Shown here piece after piece: positions 45,615-55,900 of a stretch of DNA of 64,000 nucleotides. Each line of letters opens with the position of its first letter. The first letter of the stretch is position 1. Location of the stretch: contig OX104124.1 in the NCBI GenBank assembly GCA_944474755.1, positions 2,542,001-2,606,000 on the forward strand, given 5' to 3'. The notes under the pieces were generated by a model. It was not told where the DNA came from, did not search any database, and was given only the letters and a program-made list of their open reading frames with translations. A program made the position numbers and the translations under genes. The DNA comes from Limnoperna fortunei. Its lineage: Eukaryota > Mollusca > Bivalvia > Mytilida > Modiolidae.

Positions 45615-46787
45615 TCAAAAATGTTTCCAACAAAGTGCAGCACTTTTCAATTTTATCAGGAGGTAAACGGCCTCCATCTTAGTTGCATCAAGGTTTATAC
45701 CTAAGAACTCTATCACTCTAGTTGGAAAAATGGTTTTTTCAGCTGACAATGGGATACCTATGTCTAAACATAAATCAATAAATGCCTTAAATCTACTTAT
45801 AGCTGCTGACTTTGACTTTTCAATCAAGAGAAAATCATCTAAAACATAAACCATGCCTTGAATTCCCAACTTATTTAGAGCAATCCACTCAATTGCCGTA
45901 CTTAGTTCCTCAAAAATTTTACAACTAGTACGACACCCCATAGCCAAACATCTATCAATATATATTGTCCCATCCCACTGAAGGCCTAATAACTCATAAT
46001 CTTCTGGGTGAACAGGAATAATTCGAAAAGCAGACAAAATGTCTGTCTTAGCTAGATAAACATCCTTATCTAACTCCTTAATCTTTACAATAGCATCATC
46101 TACTGATGCATAGTGTACCACAGCAGACTCGTCTGAAATGCCTGCGTTTACCGAATCCTCAAACCTACTAGGAAATGATAAATTATGGATTAATCGCCAT
46201 GAACCAGGAGATTTTTTAGGAACAAGACCTAAAGGGGAAATTTGTAAATTGGGAAGAGGCGAATTCTCAAAGGGCCCAATAATTCTACCCAAAGCAATTT
46301 CTTTACTTAACTTTTTATATACAATATCTAGGAGAACCAAAGCTGATTTTAAATTTTTACTATAATGAGCCCCTCTTGTCCCTTGAAATTCTAATTTAAA
46401 GCCAAATGTAAACCCAGACAACAAATATGATAACTTATCTTGAGGATAACCTGATAAGTACACAGACAACTTTTCAACAGAAACAACAGTAGGCATACTA
46501 CCTGGTTTGGGGTTTAGTAGCTGTTGCATGTGGCAAGGTGCCGCTCGAGGCAACTTTTCCCGCTGTTGCATTAGTGTTGCTTGCAGTGGCAACTGGGGGA
46601 AGGGACCGTCTGTGATCAGGGGTTCTAAAATCGCGGAGTTTGGGACACGACTTCCGTGAGTGTAATCCACTGCAATGCAAACAGATGTGGGGGTATCCAC
46701 ATCTTCCATCACAATATCTCCCCTTATTAAAGGGGTGGCAGGCCCGAAAGGGTTGATTGACTTTTTCATATGATGAATTGTAACCAT
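45615..46787 (-). CDS. Ngaro reverse transcriptase
   Basis: 390 codons open on the minus strand. RT motifs in order: PLGLVPKKSPGSWRLIHNLS, VYLAKTDILSAFRIIPVHPE (motif A with catalytic Asp), DRCLAMGCRTSCKIFEELS (motif B region), YVLDDFLLIEKS (motif C, LDD) and IEFLGINLD. The frame overlaps the end of gag by about 290 bases in another phase, so translation would need a frameshift or reinitiation. It ends early at 45615 in KSAALCWKHF because of a frameshift, beyond which coding similarity continues towards RNase H. Confidence 0.9.
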   Translation of the reverse strand: MVTIHHMKKSINPFGPATPLIRGDIVMEDVDTPTSVCIAVDYTHGSRVPNSAILEPLITDGPFPQLPLQATLMQQREKLPRAAPCHMQQLLNPKPGSMPTVVSVEKLSVYLSGYPQDKLSYLLSGFTFGFKLEFQGTRGAHYSKNLKSALVLLDIVYKKLSKEIALGRIIGPFENSPLPNLQISPLGLVPKKSPGSWRLIHNLSFPSRFEDSVNAGISDESAVVHYASVDDAIVKIKELDKDVYLAKTDILSAFRIIPVHPEDYELLGLQWDGTIYIDRCLAMGCRTSCKIFEELSTAIEWIALNKLGIQGMVYVLDDFLLIEKSKSAAISRFKAFIDLCLDIGIPLSAEKTIFPTRVIEFLGINLDATKMEAVYLLIKLKSAALCWKHF

Positions 46788-47607
46788 AGCGACCCTGATT
46801 TGCCCTATCCCTTAGTGAATTATTTAACAGTGATTTTGGATAGAGAAAAGTATCTATCTCGTTCCACCGCATGGAGCTATCCTGAGCCTTCTGTGCACGA
46901 AAAGTAGTATCATAATGATACCATCTACCATTATCCTTACAAATAGATCTTATGAAAAACATGTAAGTAGCCAAATCCTCAGTTAAAGTTATATCATGAG
47001 GATTGGCTTGTCGTACAACTGACGAGTAAATTGAAAAAGCGTCAGTCCAAGCCTCATTGGACAGGGCTTTCCTAGCTTTCTTAGCTGTAATAACTCCAAC
47101 CTGACCAAATTTGTTATTACTTAAAGGCATAACATCATCATCAACTGCATTCAATTCTAATAGATCAGACATGTCAATGTACTGATTTGTTACAATTTTT
47201 TCTTTTAATTTATTGGAAACTCTAGTGTACAAAGGTCTGTTTAGTGGCTTGTAGCTAGGAGGCGGCTGTACCACAACATTTAGAGGATACAAACCTTCCA
47301 AGTGTCCTGAATTTAAATTATTAACATGTTGAGGATCATTATTGATCTGAATTTGTAATTGAGGGGGATTACATGCAGGTGCTGAATGTATAATACCACT
47401 AGTGCTAGCAATCACATTTGGAATATTGTTACTATTGTCACCAACAGTACTACCTGTTCCTATTTCAGGGCCGTCAGCAACCACCTGCTGACCAGGAACC
47501 ACTCCAGATTTCTTTAAATTGTCTACAACCTTTGTCATTATTTTTTCTGACAAATCATCCAAGTCAATTAAATCTTCTAGCCGAGCCCTCTTCCTCTTTG
47601 GTGGCAT
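46498..47607 (-). CDS. Ngaro gag-like protein
   Basis: 369 codons from ATG at 47607. The basic start (MPPKRKRARLEDLIDLDDL) is followed by a short coiled coil, a Pro/Asn-rich linker, a conserved core (LLELNAVDDDVMPLSNN, ATYMFFIRSICKDNGRWYHY) and a Cys/His cluster (ACHPFNKGRYC..RCGYPHICLHCSGLHSRKSC) that resembles a nucleic-acid-binding zinc knuckle. A likely virus-like particle/RNA-binding protein of the element. Intact in this copy. Confidence 0.85.
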   Translation of the reverse strand: MPPKRKRARLEDLIDLDDLSEKIMTKVVDNLKKSGVVPGQQVVADGPEIGTGSTVGDNSNNIPNVIASTSGIIHSAPACNPPQLQIQINNDPQHVNNLNSGHLEGLYPLNVVVQPPPSYKPLNRPLYTRVSNKLKEKIVTNQYIDMSDLLELNAVDDDVMPLSNNKFGQVGVITAKKARKALSNEAWTDAFSIYSSVVRQANPHDITLTEDLATYMFFIRSICKDNGRWYHYDTTFRAQKAQDSSMRWNEIDTFLYPKSLLNNSLRDRANQGRYGYNSSYEKVNQPFRACHPFNKGRYCDGRCGYPHICLHCSGLHSRKSCPKLRDFRTPDHRRSLPPVATASNTNATAGKVASSGTLPHATATKPQTR

Positions 47608-47619
47608 GGTAACTAAGAA

Positions 47620-48430
47620 TCAAAACATATATATATACAACTGCAGCAAGCAGCAAATATTACAGCTATTTTGAATCATGCTCCTTTTTTTAAATATGTT
47701 AAATAATAACTGCCCGAACAATACAGTCCGAATGCAGTAGACATTCAAGCAATGGCTATTGATATGTACACCGTGACTTATAAAAATATAGCAGCATGTA
47801 CTATGAGATATACCTGGATCTTTAGAATCAAACAAACTGCTGTCTAGAGTAAGTAATTCAAACAAAAGATGTCATCTGCTACTGATTAACACGTACATGT
47901 AAACATACAACTGTCCAACAAATCTACAATCTGAAAAATATTAATTATAAAGAAACAAAATCATACAATGAAAAAGCACCATTTAAAGTACGATTTAAAG
48001 GGTAAAAACTCAGTATCACAAATGAATTACACTGTATTACACAACCTATAAAAATGAAGCAACTTAATTACATATAACACATGTAAATCCTGTAGCAATG
48101 CATCCAACATAAATATATACCAATGTACTTGTATGATACTTTTATCGATCGCATGGTACACGATAACATTTTTTTTTATAATGAGATGACACACTGCATA
48201 CAATTTTCCTCTGTTCTTTATACAAGTATACATCGTAAGTTCGAACTTAACAGACACATGTACATGACAATCAAAATCATTACAAATTCACACACATGCA
48301 CCATACATGCACATGTAATTGGTAGGGCTAGACATGAACCTGATATAAAATAAAACATACAAATACAATAGAAATATGAATAAATCTATCACTAACCATA
48401 ATTAAAATCTAATCAACATGCAACTAAAAC
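47620..48430. other. Spacer between SGNH-like frame and gag in the Ngaro element
   Basis: AT-rich, no supported frame. It may act as the internal untranslated leader of gag. Confidence 0.4.
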
Positions 48431-48439
48431 AAGTTACAG

Positions 48440-49030
48440 TCTATCAAGAGCATTCAAAATGGCTAGTCTCAAACTCCTGTAAAATTTTCTAGTGCCAACA
48501 GCGGATAAATATACACCATCATTTCCAATGATTGATAAAGGGCTTTGCATTAAACGCAAGTGTTTCCAAAATGTCAAATACGGTCTATCCTGTAATTCAA
48601 CTGATAACATGTTGTTTACTATGGCTCGTTTATGTTCGTATTCCTCTGCAGTTATATACCAGGGGCTGTAACGACAAACAGCTCACACACTACAACATCC
48701 TTTACAAAGTCAAAAGAGGACAAACACCACTCCATGAAGTCTATTATTTTATAGGCAAGAGTTTCTGGACGTAGCTGTGGCAAGCACAGGTCATTACCAC
48801 CTATCTGTAAAACAACAGCTTGCGGTTGGAATTGCAACAAACACTGGCGAAAACCATTGTGACGCGACAATGTGTCTATGGTAGCACCTGCAACACCGCG
48901 TCCTTTGACTTTGTAAGATCACACGTAAAAAGACCTTAAATTGATCTTCCAATCAGTTAAAATCGATCCCAAACGATCTTCGAAGTGTCCAAATGAAACT
49001 ATTGAAGTCACTAATATCCAAATGGCAAGA
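48440..49030 (-). pseudogene. SGNH-hydrolase-like ORF of the Ngaro element
   Basis: On the minus strand, 5' of gag: an IWILVTSIVSFGHFEDR start (position of the usual G-D/x-S block), then VVLQIGGNDLC (block III G-x-N-D). After a frameshift near 48665 come WYITAEEYEHKRAIVNNML and a final IGNDGVYLSAVGTRKFYRSL. The last block normally reads D-x-x-H; here it is D-G-V-Y. SGNH-type esterase frames are known passengers of some Ngaro/DIRS elements. A stop near 48915 and the frameshift make it a relic. The 72-codon frame 48652-48870 is its middle part. Confidence 0.7.
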
Positions 49031-49049
49031 ATAACATTAAAACTGCACA

Positions 49050-49234
49050 GGAATACAAAAATATTGATGAGCTGGCATTAAAGCTTTGTTAACGTTTTGG
49101 TCAGAAATCTAATTATATATTCCACCAATCAAAACGCAATACGACATTAAGTAAAATTAGCAGAGTGGAGGGAAATTCAAATTGTAGAAATACATTCGTC
49201 AGCATAAAACATGCTATTCACATAGCTCCATTTA
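49050..49234 (-). repeat. Ngaro terminal repeat A1
   Basis: 185 bases matching A2 apart from a few substitutions and small indels. It forms the 5' end of the element on the minus strand. Confidence 0.9.
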
Positions 49235-49996
49235 AATAGAAACAAGGCGTGAAAAAGTGTTCCTTATTGTAGTTTTTATTTTTCCATAGGCAAGTTCAGC
49301 CGGAAGATCCATATAAAAGCTTACCTAATAATGAAAGGCGGTCTAAAAACGGAATACATCAAAAAGTGAACATGAAAAAACCATACACGATTGAATAGTT
49401 TTAGCTTTAAATGAGTACAAACAAAATCTACTTCTAATAAGACTGTTAAATGGGTGCTGACGTGTACACAGAATTCCTTAAAAGGCATTTGAACTAATTG
49501 GTTTTTTTTTCTTCTTTTTGATGAAGAAAATGAATAAACAAATTTATATAATTTATATAATCCTCCCCCAAAAGAAAAACCCACACACAAACACAATAAA
49601 CAACAAAAATCCATCAAAAGTACGAACAATTAAATAATTCAGCTTTGATAGTTATTTGTACGATACAAAACTTCGATCAAATAAACTCAGACTTGACCTG
49701 GTGTATACAGATTTACACTAAAGCAGAGAATACGTACCTTATTGACGTTCCTTATCTCAGTACTTTAAAGCTCGTGTGAGGTGTTCGACTTGTTATTGCC
49801 TGTATATTTTTAATTTTTATTATTACAATGTTGCTAGTATTCTACATTGTCTAATATTTTTGAAAAGATTTATTTAATCTTGAAGAAAAATCATTTTTGT
49901 TTATATTAAATTGACGTAACTAGACGTTTAGCGGATTTACATATTGTGAAAATTTTTCTAACTTAAAAATTGCTGAAAATAATGAATAAGCTTCAT

Positions 49997-50390
49997 GACG
50001 ACATTTTATTTACAACCACTGGGTCGAAGCCTCTGCTGGTGGACTGTTAGTCCCCGAGGGCATCACCAGCCCAGTAGTCACACTTCGGTGCTGACAGGAA
50101 AATAATTGATTCTAACAGTGATTAAGTCATTTTCTAAATTTACTGACTAGAAATTTCAGAAAATATTTTAATTCTAAGGTTTTTTCTATTTCAAGCTGTA
50201 GATAGCCTTAGCCGGATTTGATATAACGTTTTGGAATTTTGGTGATATAAGCTCTACTACATCTTAATAATTTGGATTTTTACATATTGTTTGGGTTTGA
50301 GCGCCACTGATGAGTCTTGATTAGACGAAACGCGCGTCTGGCGAAAAAAAAATTTTGTTAACCTTGGTATCTTTGACGACATTTTATTCA
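49997..50390 (+). repeat. Retrozyme-like unit carrying a hammerhead motif
   Basis: A unit of 378 bases is bounded by GACGACATTTTATT at 49997 and again at 50375. It contains the same internal hairpin (CTGCTGGTGGACTGTTAGTC) and the same TTTTGGAATTTTGGTGATA segment as the minus-strand copy at 2821-3305, and ends in a hammerhead motif. The paralogous block at about 1060 lacks it, so it inserted after the block duplicated. The repeated ends fit a head-to-tail unit rather than a simple target duplication. Confidence 0.75.
50307..50346 (+). ncRNA. Hammerhead ribozyme-like motif
   Basis: CTGATGAG, stem II GTC/GAC around TTGATTA, GAAA core, and stem III with CGC/GCG around GCGTCTG. U16.1, expected just before the cleavage base, is A, giving an A-A mismatch at the base of stem III. 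The rest of the core is complete. Similar motifs in Penelope elements and retrozymes self-cleave, often as dimers. Confidence 0.6.
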
Positions 50391-50559
50391 AAAGCATCAT
50401 TCTTCTTATTTGCAAGCATGATATTACGAGAACAAACAATCAGACAATCGGATATTTCAAGAACAGAAACATATACTAATTATATGTATCATGCATATTT
50501 ATGAACGCACTACAGAATAGTCACTCGTCGCATGATAATGAAGCTTATTCATCATTTTC

Positions 50560-50784
50560 AGCAATTTTGTAGCTATATCATGGCATCCAGTTTTATTGGG
50601 GAAGGAAACCGGAGTGGAGAAAACCCCAGACCTGCGGTAGGAAAACTGGCAATGCTTTTCAATTAAGATTGCAGTCCAGTACATCCTGCCTGCAGTGAAA
50701 ATCGAACCCTCAATCTCAGTGTTGATAGACCACGTGATCAATAGTAGACGAACTACCTTAAACACTCGGCCACCGAGCACCCGG
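50560..50784 (-). repeat. tRNA-derived SINE, copy shared with 2036-2252
   Basis: Minus strand, full length; head near 50784 and tail near 50565. Same position within the duplicated block as the 2 kb SINE. Confidence 0.85.
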
Positions 50785-51430
50785 AATAAATATTGTAGAT
50801 GACTAACTACCATAACACTAATCCACCGCTTCCGCCTTCCATGCAAATACAACTCTGTTAAAAATGTCGTTTAATCATTATGTTTGGAATTATTTTAAAT
50901 TAAAAGTTTTTACTTGTTATAGGCTACCTGTATCACAAAATTGTTGATGATATATTATAACATCTAGCACACAACGCATATTTTAACGAACTGAATAGTC
51001 AAAATATAAGAATGGTTAAATTAATAAAACCTTAAAAATACGTATAATCATAATTAAAGATCGGAAGTTACTAATCAAAACATTATATCAGTTCCTGAAA
51101 AATGTGCAGTGACCACGAAATTTTTGTCATTTGAAAGATGTTTTGTATTTGGAAATGCATATTGTTGCGATCTTTTTAAAGGATAAAGATATTTTTAACA
51201 GAATAGATAAAACATTGGTTTAGTGTTTAGAACTCACTTAATCATTCAAACGTACTAAAATAAATAGCAATGGGAGGTTAAGGTAACCCAATGGTATTGC
51301 ATATGTAAATAATAAATGATCATGTCGTTGACAGAAGCATACAAAATCAACTACCCCATATAAATGGCTAAAATGCTACCTTTCGATTAGTGTGATTTTT
51401 TTTGTAGAAGAAGTAAATACAAAGAGCCGA

Positions 51431-52640
51431 TAGAAATTTTGTAGTAGTTGTAAGCTTTTAAACTATCAAGAAGTTAATAGCCTTTTCTTTTCAAGTAAAG
51501 TAAAACAATCATCTATTTTCATTTTTCTTATCATAAAAGACTATCAGAAATCAGAAGATACCGACGCGTAATCAGAAAATAAATCCCGAAATAACAAAAT
51601 GGCGACTAAACACAAGGGTATTTTTACCTCCATTACTGGTAATAATAAAATCCGACGAGATGAAAAATTTCCAGGGAGCTAGAGCACATTCTGCCTGCAG
51701 TAAAGTTTGAATTCGCAAACGCAATCAAACAGCTACATAATTGTAGCAATATGTGCTGTACTTCGATTTAAGGTTTTCACTTGGTACTCCGGCTTCCTTG
51801 CACAATAAATACGGTGCGAGAATGTATCTAAATACTGATGAAAGTGACACTAAACAACTTTCAACTAAACAAATGCAAACATTGCAATAATAGCTAATAA
51901 GAACAATTTGACAAAATCTTGCATTATTATATTATTCAACAAACAGTAAATATTAACTTGATTAAATCCAATAATCACTAATATAACATTATCATGAATA
52001 TCGTTTAACAATACTTATTAGATTATGACAAACTGTCATTAAAAGTTTCGTTCACATAACCTGATGAAATGATTATAAAAAAGTATTCGGAAAAAACACA
52101 ATTCAACATTAATTTTTAATTATACTACAAACAATATCTGTAAAAAAATAATTTTAAGGTAAGGAACACAATCCAGCAAATAGAAGGAAAAAGTGCTTAA
52201 TGTTACACTAACAATTTACGTTGATGCAACCCCTAAAATAAATGTTATTTTCATGAACTGTTATCTGTGTTGCAATATGAAGCTTTATTAGTATATGCGA
52301 ATCCTTGTAATTGTACTATTCCGCTAAGTAATAATCATAAGCATACTGTAATATGCCTTTCTTAATATACACGTAGATTGTTTATTGAATAAGATAGTTC
52401 ATTATCATTTGAGGCATGAACTGATTTGGTTAATGATGAAGAACAGAGCGAAAATACTAATTTGATAGGTATTTTAATTTATCGCGCACAGTGTTGATTC
52501 TATATAGTACGCAAGATTATTTAACACATGAAATGTTGAAATGGTTCAGGTCTGGCAAATACATGTATTTAACCAATATTATAGCATTTTAACCCCTCAA
52601 CTACAATTTCACTGAAATTTAATTTTTCTGATAAAAGATC
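51431..52640. other. Intergenic / 3' region of HS1BP3 with SINE scraps
   Basis: Two SINE-like scraps occur near 51675-51720 and 51770-51812, in opposite orientations. An AATAAA on the minus strand (52284-52289) is a candidate poly(A) signal for HS1BP3, about 370 bases after its stop. Nothing else is supported. Confidence 0.45.
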
Positions 52641-52655
52641 AAAGGTCACTGGACG

Positions 52656-52990
52656 TTATGAAAAAAGGTCAACATCTTCTTCATTTTCAGCATTAGCTTC
52701 AATATATTGTAAAATGTCACTCGTTTGTAATGATTGTATGGCTTCGTGTGGTTGTTGATTCATTTCTGGTATAGTAGAGTCTGTTTGTTTACTTGGCTTT
52801 TTTGGCAATGTTGGCTTTGGTTTCACTGATGGTTTTGTGTTCTCTGATTCTGATTCTGCAAGTACTTTAGGTTTTGTAGGTACAGCTGGCTTGGACAGTG
52901 GAACAGGCTTTTCCTTTGTTTCTTGTTTTGCCTTTTCAGTTTCTTGGTTTTTCTCATCCTTGACAGTCAAAAACATATCCAAATTGTCTT
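52656..52990 (-). CDS. HS1BP3: HS1BP3 exon 7 (terminal)
   Basis: 335 coding bases, entered in phase 1 after GTAGCATAG (the nearer AG at 52994-52995 would lead to a stop). Encodes a Lys/Pro-rich stretch (KPVPLSKPAVPTKPK, KPKPTLPKKP) and SDILQYIEA..DVDLFS before TGA. Confidence 0.88.
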
Positions 52991-55900
52991 CTATGCTACA
53001 AAAAGTAGAAATCAGATATGTGTATATTTGAAAGAAAATATTCTCATTATACTTAGTAACCTATAATATTCCATTTGTCTAAACACTTACCAAAGCACGC
53101 GACCTTTATAATGGGATTTAATATAAACTATTCTGAGGCTGTAGTGACAAAAGGTCGAAAACATGTTTCAGAATAAATGCAGCCAACCAATGCATAAAGT
53201 GCTCGTTTATATTTTTAAAGAGCATTTATTCACACCTTTGTTAGTTTAGAACTAGCAAAACATGTCCTTAGACATTGGAAGCAAGTACTAGTATATAGTA
53301 AACATCACTACTATTGACGAAAATGCCCTGGACTGACTTAGAAGAATTTTTATTTATTTATGAACTGAAAACGTGTTTAAAATAATGAAAACTGAATTGT
53401 AAATGTTTAAATGTTAATGAAAGTTGTTTTGATTGCAACAGACGATACACCTAAGAACCACGTTTTACAGGGTTTTGTTACTGCATAGTTAGGCACATTC
53501 TCAAAGGAATCAAACTGTTGCAGCAACAGCCACTGTACTCGGAATTCCTGGATTGAGAAGAAACAGCTCGCAAACAGTCAGCAACCGACTTGAACAAATT
53601 AGACACAGAAGGTCGTATTTTGGAGCAGTTTTGACACCGTTTCACAGAGGATATTAAGTCCGATGGCGCAACAGATTGAAGGGCTCGACATTCCGCAACT
53701 GGCATAGAATCTGGTTTGGCGGCGAAACCTATTTACGGATTTACGGAAAAACTTACTTTTGTTCAACAATCTCTAAGAAATGGACTGTAGTTTTTTTCAA
53801 TTTAAACACTTTAAGTGAATATCTATATTTATATTGTAAAATCTTTATCCAAAAATAAACAAACTAAAATCTATAAATCAATAATGGGTTTCTTTTTTGC
53901 ATACCATATATGCAACATTTGCGCTTAATATTAATTATTTTGCTTAAATATCTAGTAATGCTAATAAACTGTTAACACCTTATTCCAGTATTGATAAATA
54001 CTAATCTAAATCTCTAATTGGACAAAAAATATGTATACCATCGAAAATGTGATTAAATGTTTCGATCTAACCTTTAACATACTTAAAAAGATCTGAATTA
54101 TCTTCCACTTTGACCTTCTTTGCAACAATCGCAGGTTCTTTGGATCCGGGAACAAAGAAAAGATCTTCTTCGCCTTCCGCTAGCCCACCACCGAGGTCTG
54201 GACTATCAAACATCTTGGTATCATCCGTGCCTAGAATATAATGACTTCAAAATTGCGACATTATTCATAAACGAAAAGAGAATAGAATCCAAATAATGAA
54301 TATATTATCTATTTTAACAATTTTTTTAGGGTAGATATATAATAAACAAGTTTTAAATAAAATTTGTTAAACTCATCATTTGGGATTGTGTGTATTTAAA
54401 TGGAGCTGACGTCACTTTCGGCGTTTTTGACCTATACAGGGCGTCCAGTTTAATTAGGGAGAAGGCCTGAGTACATGGTGAAAACCCAGGATGTTCCAGA
54501 AGAAAACTGGCAATCCTTGTCAAGTAAGGTTAGCGCCGAGCAAATCCCGCCCGCAGAAAGTTTCTAACCCACATCCTCAGTATTGACAGGCACTTTATCA
54601 ATATAGAGTATACTTTAACCACTCGAAATCCAATCATTTGTTATATCACCTTTTCGTTCATATGATAAATTGTTTTATCGATAATTTGTACACTTTCCTT
54701 TTGATGTCCTGCTGATAGTCAGTAACAACGCAATCATGTCTACGTAGATTCTGATTAACTCTACATCCATGCTACATATTACAGCACATAACTTTTGTCC
54801 TTTTTACACAATTTCAAGAAATATAAGACAAAGAGCAATACGAATGGTTGACGATGTATTTAAAAAGACATATAGTGAAGGGTTGGGTAATGTTTGAGAG
54901 TGCCATTTAAGTTTGGTGTTTTTAACCGTGGCTTTGATGTTTGTTTTGTCTGTATACGATTTAATTCCACTCTTTGAAGTTTTATGCCGTGGCATTCAAG
55001 TCGTTTTACCATTTTTATAAAGTACGAACTAATGCTAACAAATATATACCTTGCTGGTCTTCTGACATGAAAGGATTTAGTGTATCATCTTCGTCTTCGT
55101 CGTTGAAAAACGGATTCAATGCATCTTCATCAGCCTTAACCTTCTTCTCATTTTTTGTGAAAAGATCTACATCATCTTCGCTAGCTTCGCCATCATCAAA
55201 CCCACCTCTAAATGAATCAGCAACCAGTTTATCAATATATACGATTGGTTCTTGAAGTATGTATGAAAACATAAATATATTGAACGGTTATCCAATCAGT
55301 TCACATGTTATCAATACAGGCGAAAAGTGCTGGAACCAATAATTTCACAAATGAAATATATAAGAATGACAAATTATTTCAAATAAAAGTTTTCGAAATA
55401 AAAGGTGCATAGCCCGCTTTAAAACATTCATTTTGAAAACCTGCATATATATCTGTTGTGACGTGAATAATCAACTTATAGAAACGTCGGTCTTGGCTGA
55501 TTTGCCTGCAGAAACGTAGGTCTTTGACACTGATTATGTTGATTATTTGCTACTTGCACAAAATGTGTTTATATAACTGAAAACATCTGTAAATCGCTAC
55601 CGATGGATGGTCATAAATAAAGTTATTTTTGTTCTTAATGCGAAAATTGACATGCTATATTATTTTTAGTTACAATGTTTTATATTGTTATTGAACAAAC
55701 GGGTTCATTGACAAGGATTGTCAGTTTTCCAGTCAAAGTCCGGGGGTTTTCACCTGTACTCTGGGTCCCCCTCCCCAATAAAACCTGCACAGATATAGCT
55801 GAAAAATTGAAAGTGGTGTTAATTCCCATTTACTCAAACAAGCATTTTTTTTTTAAAAGGGCCTTAAAGCGAAGTTCGAATGATTATTATTACCCTGTAT

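Larger units (their letters stand above)
42586..49234 (-). mobile_element. Ngaro/DIRS-type tyrosine-recombinase retrotransposon, near complete
   Basis: On the minus strand the order is A1 (49234-49050), SGNH-like frame, gag, RT, RNase H, YR, B1 (43320-43111), A2 (43110-42926), a 129-base spacer and B2 (42796-42586). This A1-ORFs-B1-A2-B2 split direct repeat plan is that of Ngaro elements, which use a tyrosine recombinase instead of a DDE integrase and make no target duplication. The four bases TTTA occur at both outer junctions and at the internal A2/B1 junction, as expected for site-specific exchange. Frameshifts in RT/RNase H and one nonsense codon in YR make this copy inactive, but similarity between paired repeats is high, so it is fairly young. 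Confidence 0.9.
49252..51430. repeat. Duplicated block, copy 2 (paralogue of 299-2815)
   Basis: Starts AAAAGTGTTCCTTATTGTAG a few bases after the end of the Ngaro element, and follows copy 1 in order to about 51430. It contains a retrozyme unit (49997-50390) lacking in copy 1, and lacks the insertion at 1210-2030 and the retrozyme at 2821 of copy 1. Confidence 0.7.

Noticed and set aside
46138..46365. Plus-strand frame within the Ngaro RT
   Set aside because: Antisense shadow of the reverse transcriptase.
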